Below, one piece after another: positions 5,222 through 9,475 of a stretch of DNA of 9,475 nucleotides (position 1 is the first letter of the stretch; each line of letters opens with the position of its first letter). A program made the position numbers and the translations under genes. The DNA is from Candidatus Bathyarchaeota archaeon. Its GTDB lineage: Archaea > Thermoproteota > CALKCG01 > B24 > JAGTQN01. The DNA lies in assembly GCA_018396395.1 (NCBI GenBank), contig JAGTQN010000009.1, positions 1 through 9,475 on the forward strand. Direction: 5' to 3'. Under the pieces are notes generated by a model. That model ran no database searches. It had not been told where the DNA came from and saw only the letters and a list, made by a program, of their open reading frames with translations.

Positions 5222-6334
5222 TCACAAAAGCCCAAGGTCGCCTTGGGCTTCGGTCCTGTGTTTGGGGTAGGATCCCAGGATCTTTAGGAAAGTCGTTTTG
5301 GACTTGAGCTCTTCAAGGGCCTCTTTGCACCTCTCGTCGTCTATGTGGCCTTCAAAGTCCACGTAAAAAATATATTCCCAGGGTTTTCCCTTGGTTGGCC
5401 TAGACTCAACTTTAACAAGGTTTATATTCCTAAGGGCAAGGGTGCCAAGGGCTCCATGGAGGGCGCCTGGGATGTTTGGAACGGAGAATATCAAAGAAGT
5501 CTTGTCATTCCCAGTTTTTGGGAGCCTTTCTAGCCCGATAATGAGGAAGCGAGTGTAGTTATTAGGATGATCTTCTATTCCTTTGGCTAGGATCTCCATG
5601 CCGTATAATTGGGCTGAGGCCTCGGTTCCTATGGCTGCAGCCATAGGCGTCGCCTTTGCAATTTCAACAGCTTTTGCCGTACTGCTCAATTCCCGCCTTT
5701 CGGCCTTTGGAATTATCGTTTCTAGGAACCTTTTGCACTGCATCAGGGCTTGAGGATGGGAAAAGACTATCTGAATGTCCTCAAGCTTCGTTCCGGGGCT
5801 TGCCAATAAGCAGTGGCGGATCCTACGTTCTATTTCGCCACATATCAAAAGGTTCGAGTCGAGAAGGAGGCTTAGGGTTGCAGGGACCGAGCCCTCGAGG
5901 GAGTTCTCCACCGGTACAATTCCCCATTTTGCCTCCCCCGAATCTACGGCTCTGAAAACTTCTTCAACAGTCCAATATGGAAGGAATTCGATGCCCCCAG
6001 TACCGAAGTATTCTTTGGCAGCCTCCTCAGTATGGGTTCCCTTGGGACCCAAATAGGCAACCTTGAAAGTCCTTCCTTGGCAGGCTACGCTCATCTCTAT
6101 GATGGACTTGAAAACTTTCTCAACACCCTCAGGATTAAGCCCTAGCTCCTCGGCCATATGCTTGGCTTTAGCTAGGACTTCACCCTCCCTCCTTGGATCC
6201 CTAATAGGAAGACCGAGGTTTTCCTTGGCTATTCCTATTCTCTTGGCAACCTCAAGCCTTTCCTTGAGGAGCCTTAGGATAGCCTCATCGATCTCGTCGA
6301 TTCTTTTCCTCAGCTCAGATAGATCTTCTTTCGT
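5222..6334 (-). CDS. pheA: fused chorismate mutase (AroQ)-prephenate dehydratase with ACT domain
   Basis: Bifunctional P-protein converting chorismate to prephenate and on to phenylpyruvate. Residues 5-80 (counted from an ACG at 6334-6332) form the AroQ mutase: Arg9, Arg26, Lys37, Asp46, Arg49, Glu50 and Gln at the end (CQG) match the catalytic set of E. coli chorismate mutase-prephenate dehydratase (R11, R28, K39, D48, R51, E52, Q88). The dehydratase follows with YLGPKGTHTEEAA, GIVPVENSLEGSV and the catalytic NYTRF. The C-terminal ACT domain keeps GALH and ESRP motifs, which bind phenylalanine in the family, so feedback inhibition is likely. No ATG, GTG or TTG precedes the mutase domain: the frame opens after a TGA at 6343-6341, and the first ATG (6157) lies after most of the domain. 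ACG behind GGGTGATC is the best start, giving 370 residues; CTG at 6313 is a poorer choice. It overlaps aroC by 20 nt. Confidence 0.9.
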   Translation of the reverse strand, partial: TKEDLSELRKRIDEIDEAILRLLKERLEVAKRIGIAKENLGLPIRDPRREGEVLAKAKHMAEELGLNPEGVEKVFKSIIEMSVACQGRTFKVAYLGPKGTHTEEAAKEYFGTGGIEFLPYWTVEEVFRAVDSGEAKWGIVPVENSLEGSVPATLSLLLDSNLLICGEIERRIRHCLLASPGTKLEDIQIVFSHPQALMQCKRFLETIIPKAERRELSSTAKAVEIAKATPMAAAIGTEASAQLYGMEILAKGIEDHPNNYTRFLIIGLERLPKTGNDKTSLIFSVPNIPGALHGALGTLALRNINLVKVESRPTKGKPWEYIFYVDFEGHIDDERCKEALEELKSKTTFLKILGSYPKHRTEAQGDLGLL

Positions 6335-7442
6335 CCTTGATCACCCTAGGGATTAACCCAGACCTCAGGGCATGATCGGCGAGGACAAGGGCCGTAGAGG
6401 CTTCCACGACGGGAACAGCCCTAGGAACGATGGATGGATCATGCCTTCCGATGAAGCGAAGATTTATGCCTTCTCCAGTCCTAAGGTTTACGGTCCTTTG
6501 TTCCATGGCTATGGATGGTGTTGGCTTGAAGGCTACCCTGAAAACGATGGGCATACCATTGCTTATGCCTCCCATGATTCCTCCAGCATTATTCGTGGTG
6601 GTTAAGACCCTTCCATCCTTTATGATGAAGGGATCGTTGTGCTCGGAGCCCCTCATGATTGCGCACCTAAAGCCCGATCCGAACTCAATGCCCTTCACCC
6701 CTGGAATGCTAAAAATCGCCTTGGCAATATCCGAATCGAGGGCATCAAAAATGGGTTCTCCTAAACCTGCCGGAACGTTGATGGATATGCATTCCACAAT
6801 CCCTCCAAGGCTATCCCCCCTTTCCATCACATACCTTAGGGCTGCTTCCATTTCCTTAGCCTTGGAGGGATCGGCGCACCTTACTGGATTCGAATAGACA
6901 TTCTTCCTAATCTCTTCGAGGCTTGGCTCTCTATCAACTTTCATGGCACCAATCTGAACCGTATGGGCTAGGATCTCTATGCCTAGGGTTTCCTTCAGGA
7001 GCCTTTTGGCTATGGCTCCAGCCATGACAATGGAAGCCGTTATGCGGCCTGAAAAGCGCCCCCCTCCGCGGTAATCGTTGAAGCCCCCATATTTGACCCA
7101 AGCCGTGTAATCGGCATGACCGGGCCTCGGCGTTTCCTTAATGGCTTCATAGACTGAGGAATCGACATCGAGGTTTGTTATGATCATAGTGATGGGAGCT
7201 CCTGTTGAGAAACCCCTGAAGACTCCAGATAGGATATGGATCTTATCGGCTTCATTCCTAGGCGATACGGTTTCGTATAACCCAGGCCTTCTTCTGTCTA
7301 GGTCTGCCTGGATGTAGCTTTCCTCTAGGCGTAGGCCTGCCGGGCAACCATCGATGGTGACGCCTATTACCCTTCCATGGCTTTCTCCGAAGGTTGTTAT
7401 GACGAAGCTTTTTCCAAGGCTATTGCTCCACAAGGAATTCAA
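6315..7442 (-). CDS. aroC: chorismate synthase
   Basis: It catalyses the last common step, 5-enolpyruvylshikimate-3-phosphate to chorismate, with reduced FMN. The 375-residue sequence is full length and carries all family signatures: FGESHG (18-23) with DGCPAG (31-36), RRPG...SPRNEAD (51-66), RPGHADYT (106-113), the glycine-rich RGGGRFSGR (125-133), NNAGGIMGGISNG (284-296) and GRHDPSIVPRAVPVVEA (332-348). His22 and His109 fall at the positions of the two conserved histidines. The start is ambiguous between TTG at 7442, overlapping the aroA stop by 23 nt, and TTG at 7433, which has AGGGG nine nt upstream and gives 372 residues; both leave the fold complete. The 3' end overlaps the start of the pheA frame. 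Gene order places it between the enzymes making its substrate and using its product. Confidence 0.96.
   Translation of the reverse strand: MNSLWSNSLGKSFVITTFGESHGRVIGVTIDGCPAGLRLEESYIQADLDRRRPGLYETVSPRNEADKIHILSGVFRGFSTGAPITMIITNLDVDSSVYEAIKETPRPGHADYTAWVKYGGFNDYRGGGRFSGRITASIVMAGAIAKRLLKETLGIEILAHTVQIGAMKVDREPSLEEIRKNVYSNPVRCADPSKAKEMEAALRYVMERGDSLGGIVECISINVPAGLGEPIFDALDSDIAKAIFSIPGVKGIEFGSGFRCAIMRGSEHNDPFIIKDGRVLTTTNNAGGIMGGISNGMPIVFRVAFKPTPSIAMEQRTVNLRTGEGINLRFIGRHDPSIVPRAVPVVEASTALVLADHALRSGLIPRVIKDERRSI
6339..6346 (-). promoter_or_regulatory. Shine-Dalgarno supporting the ACG start of pheA
   Basis: On the minus strand GGGTGATC lies inside the end of aroC; seven of its bases (GGTGATC) match the complement of the conserved 16S rRNA 3' end. 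The ACG codon at 6334-6332 begins 4 nt after it, or 7 nt after the GGTG core, a normal distance. It supports initiation just ahead of the chorismate mutase domain. Confidence 0.45.
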
Positions 7443-8730
7443 CCCCTAGGGACCGAAGGTCTTGGAGAAAGCTTGGATAGGACTTCCTTATGCATTCGAT
7501 ACCATCGATGACAGTAAGGCCCTTGGCTCCTAAGGCAGCCATAGCACATGCCATGGCTATCCTATGGTCTCCATAGGAATCGATGATGGCCCCCTTCAGC
7601 TCAGCAGGTCCATGGATGATGAGACGATCCTCGAGTTCCTCGATGTGGGCACCCATCTTTGCAAGCTCCTGGATCGTCCTTATCCTATCAGACTCCTTAA
7701 ACCTTAGCCTCCCCATTCCTTCGATGATCGTCCTTCCCTTGGCGAAGCATCCTAGAACAGCCATCACAGGCGCCAAGTCTGGGCAGTTTCTAACATCTGC
7801 TCGAATGGACCTTAGGAAGGGGCCTCCCTCGATTCCATTAACCCTTACAAATCCATCGCCTTTTTCGATTAGGGCTCCCATTTCCTTGAGAAATTCCAAA
7901 ATCGCCATGTCTGCCTGTAGGGAGCCTAGATCAAGACCCCTAACCTCGATACGAGATCCCGTTATGGCGGCAGCGGAAAGGAGGAAGGCTGAGGAAGAGA
8001 AGTCTCCAGGAACCCTTTCATGGATGCCTGAATAGCATTGGTTACCTGGAATGGAAAACCTTCTTAGATTCCTTGATGCCTTTATCCTGACACCATGGCG
8101 GCCTAGGACCTTCATGGTCATCTTGACATAGGACTCCGATTCCAGTTCCGTTGTGACGTTTAGAACGGAAGCTTCTGATGCCTTTGGAAGGGCCAGGAGG
8201 AGGCCTGAGATAAACTGGGAGCTCACATCCCCAACGATGGAAGCCCTTCCTCCCCTCAGAGTTCCTCCAAGGACTTCTATAGGGGCATAGCCATCCCCCC
8301 TAAGGGAACGACAACGAATCCCAAGCTCTCCTAGGGCTTTGAGGAGGGGCTCCATTGGCCTACGTTGCAAAGAGGCATCCCCCGTTAAGACAGTCCTACC
8401 CTTGGCTAAGGAGAAGACAGCCGTCATAAACCTAAGGGTTGTCCCCGATGCACCACAGTCCACAATTCCCCTAGGAGTCCTTGGCTCCCAGCTTCCTTGG
8501 ATATAAAGCCGATCGTCATCAGCCTTTATGGAAGCCCCAAGGGAAAGGATTGCCCTCATGGTTGCGATGGTATCATCGCATAGGAGGGGGTTCTCGATGA
8601 TGCTTTCATCTTGGCTTAAGGAGGCTGCCACCATGAATCGATGCGTATAGGCCTTCGAAGGCGGTGCCGATATGCTACCGCCAAGGGTTTGGGAACCCTT
8701 TATCTTCAGCTTCAGCCTCTGTTTAGCCAT
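7420..8730 (-). CDS. aroA: 3-phosphoshikimate 1-carboxyvinyltransferase (EPSP synthase)
   Basis: It transfers enolpyruvate from phosphoenolpyruvate to shikimate 3-phosphate. Starting at ATG 8730 the protein is 436 residues, the normal size, and begins directly before the first strand (LKLKIKGSQTLGGSI). The frame is open further up to 8814, but those 28 codons overlap the end of the kinase gene and are not expected in the family. Key parts are PPSKAYTHR (23-31, Lys26), CGASGTTLR (92-100), LQRRPMEPLL (121-130), the substrate segment GDVSSQFISGLLLA (167-180), CPDLAPVMAVLG (316-327, Asp318 the expected catalytic acid), RFKESDR (343-349, Glu346 and Arg349) and SYGDHRIAMA (385-394). The gene starts 14 nt after the kinase stop and overlaps the aroC start, as in a tightly packed operon. 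Confidence 0.95.
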   Translation of the reverse strand: MAKQRLKLKIKGSQTLGGSISAPPSKAYTHRFMVAASLSQDESIIENPLLCDDTIATMRAILSLGASIKADDDRLYIQGSWEPRTPRGIVDCGASGTTLRFMTAVFSLAKGRTVLTGDASLQRRPMEPLLKALGELGIRCRSLRGDGYAPIEVLGGTLRGGRASIVGDVSSQFISGLLLALPKASEASVLNVTTELESESYVKMTMKVLGRHGVRIKASRNLRRFSIPGNQCYSGIHERVPGDFSSSAFLLSAAAITGSRIEVRGLDLGSLQADMAILEFLKEMGALIEKGDGFVRVNGIEGGPFLRSIRADVRNCPDLAPVMAVLGCFAKGRTIIEGMGRLRFKESDRIRTIQELAKMGAHIEELEDRLIIHGPAELKGAIIDSYGDHRIAMACAMAALGAKGLTVIDGIECIRKSYPSFLQDLRSLGVEFLVEQ

Positions 8731-8744
8731 GGATTCCAGCCCTT

Positions 8745-9475
8745 CTAGAGAAGCCTTTGGGCCTTCTGACGGTTGATACTGGTTTCTATGAGCCTTCCTG
8801 GAAGGGAACTCCATGCCTCCCTCACATTATCGAGGGACTCCCTTGGCAAAACGGCCGCAAAGGCTGGGCCCTTTCCTGAGAGACCGGCGGATAGGGCGCC
8901 CCTTGCCAGTGCATCCAGGGCTATGGAGGGATCGTAGCCTAAGGCCGAAGCATATATAAGCCCGTTCAAAGTCATGGCGGTCCAGAAGTTTCCAGAAAGG
9001 GCTTCCCTGAAGGCTACATCCACCTCCTTGGCTAAAAGGCGCATCCTCGGAACGTCAGCCTTAACAGTGTAGGCCTTTTCCAAAGGAACATAGATAAGGA
9101 CCGAAAGGTCCCCCCCAGGGATGAAAAGCTTCAGGATCCGGCGCTCCAAGTTGTCGGTTACAACGATGTTTCCGAAGTATGAGGCGCAAGCATCATCGAA
9201 GGCTCCTGTAACCGTTACCTTGGCTTCAAGGGCTGCCTCTACGCCTAGCTTTATGACTTCAAGGTCATCGAGTTCCTCATCCAAGGCCGAAAGGCATGCC
9301 AGAGTAATGGCGTTGGCTGCTGCGCTACTGCTCTTAAGCCCCCTAGCTATAGGGATGTTCGAATCTGTCTCGACGTAGGCACCATAGGTTTCGGAAAGGC
9401 CGAAGCGCCTGAGGACCCCCTTCACGGCAGCCTTTATGAGGCTTATGTCTTCCCTAGGATCGGAAAGGATCCTAC
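8745..9475 (-). CDS. aroK: archaeal shikimate kinase, GHMP type (5' end outside window)
   Basis: It phosphorylates shikimate with ATP. This is the archaeal, GHMP-superfamily enzyme, not the bacterial P-loop AroK. The ATP-binding motif PIARGLKSSSAAANAI lies at 9353-9306, with KSSSAAAN typical of the archaeal kinases; the second conserved block is TGAFDDACASYFG, and near the C-terminus AGLSGKGPAFAAVL is the third GHMP motif. The reading frame stays open from a GTG at 9425 to the window edge (RILSDPREDISLIKAAVKGV), and family members need that N-terminal part, so the true start lies beyond 9475. About 242 codons are visible, and some 40-50 are probably missing compared with usual lengths of 280-290. 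The gene leads the visible part of the operon, 14 nt before aroA. The symbol aroK is used for archaeal shikimate kinases in many genomes. Confidence 0.93.
   Translation of the reverse strand, partial: RILSDPREDISLIKAAVKGVLRRFGLSETYGAYVETDSNIPIARGLKSSSAAANAITLACLSALDEELDDLEVIKLGVEAALEAKVTVTGAFDDACASYFGNIVVTDNLERRILKLFIPGGDLSVLIYVPLEKAYTVKADVPRMRLLAKEVDVAFREALSGNFWTAMTLNGLIYASALGYDPSIALDALARGALSAGLSGKGPAFAAVLPRESLDNVREAWSSLPGRLIETSINRQKAQRLL

Noticed and set aside
5222..6157. Monofunctional 311-aa prephenate dehydratase starting at the ATG at 6157
   Set aside because: The same frame upstream encodes the catalytic part of an AroQ chorismate mutase with conserved residues in the right spacing, so the shorter reading cuts a real domain.
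5345..8035. Plus-strand frames opposite pheA, aroC and aroA (up to 155 codons)
   Set aside because: They are antisense shadows of strongly conserved enzymes and carry no recognisable domain or ribosome site.
8731..8814. Upstream extension of aroA by 28 codons
   Set aside because: The extra residues overlap the kinase C-terminus, are not expected in EPSP synthases, and the ATG at 8730 lies just before the first strand.

Overview
The window reads as a chromosomal segment of an archaeon, about half G+C. The evidence is a GHMP-type (archaeal) shikimate kinase, a homologue of methanogenesis marker protein 8, purine-rich ribosome sites of the GGAGGTGATC type, TATA-like boxes, pyrimidine-rich 3' ends and frequent TTG starts. 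A Bathyarchaeia/Thermoproteota-like lineage is my guess only; no marker gene here settles it. I see no tRNA, rRNA, CRISPR array, IS element or phage gene.

Left part (1-3247): a probable carbohydrate-related locus arranged divergently. On the minus strand a 108-residue protein of unknown function is followed without a gap (TGAATG) by a TIM-barrel-like protein with a CFCEYC motif, whose 3' end leaves the window. On the plus strand lie a sugar phosphate isomerase/epimerase-family TIM barrel and a Gfo/Idh/MocA-family NAD(P) dehydrogenase, a pairing typical of inositol or sugar oxidation-isomerisation pathways. The 374-bp spacer between the arms holds a bulged 12-bp hairpin, an 18-bp palindrome, a (CATGC)4 repeat and a possible 20-codon leader peptide.

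Middle (3324-4868): a DUF2099/methanogenesis marker 8 homologue on plus, converging on a NYN-domain (PIN-like) protein on minus that has lost one expected acidic residue. After it comes a 353-bp non-coding stretch with several hairpins, a 50-bp array of 5-nt units and a likely terminator.

Right part (5222-9475, minus strand): a compact aromatic amino acid operon in pathway order: shikimate kinase (5' end outside the window), aroA, aroC, and a fused chorismate mutase-prephenate dehydratase with an ACT domain. Together they take shikimate to phenylpyruvate. Genes overlap or lie within 14 nt of each other. The last gene has a complete chorismate mutase domain but no ATG, GTG or TTG upstream of it in frame; an ACG codon behind a good ribosome site is the best start.

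Four of the non-coding spacers carry short tandem repeats with a 5-nt unit, each of different sequence, which is the most unusual genome-scale feature here.
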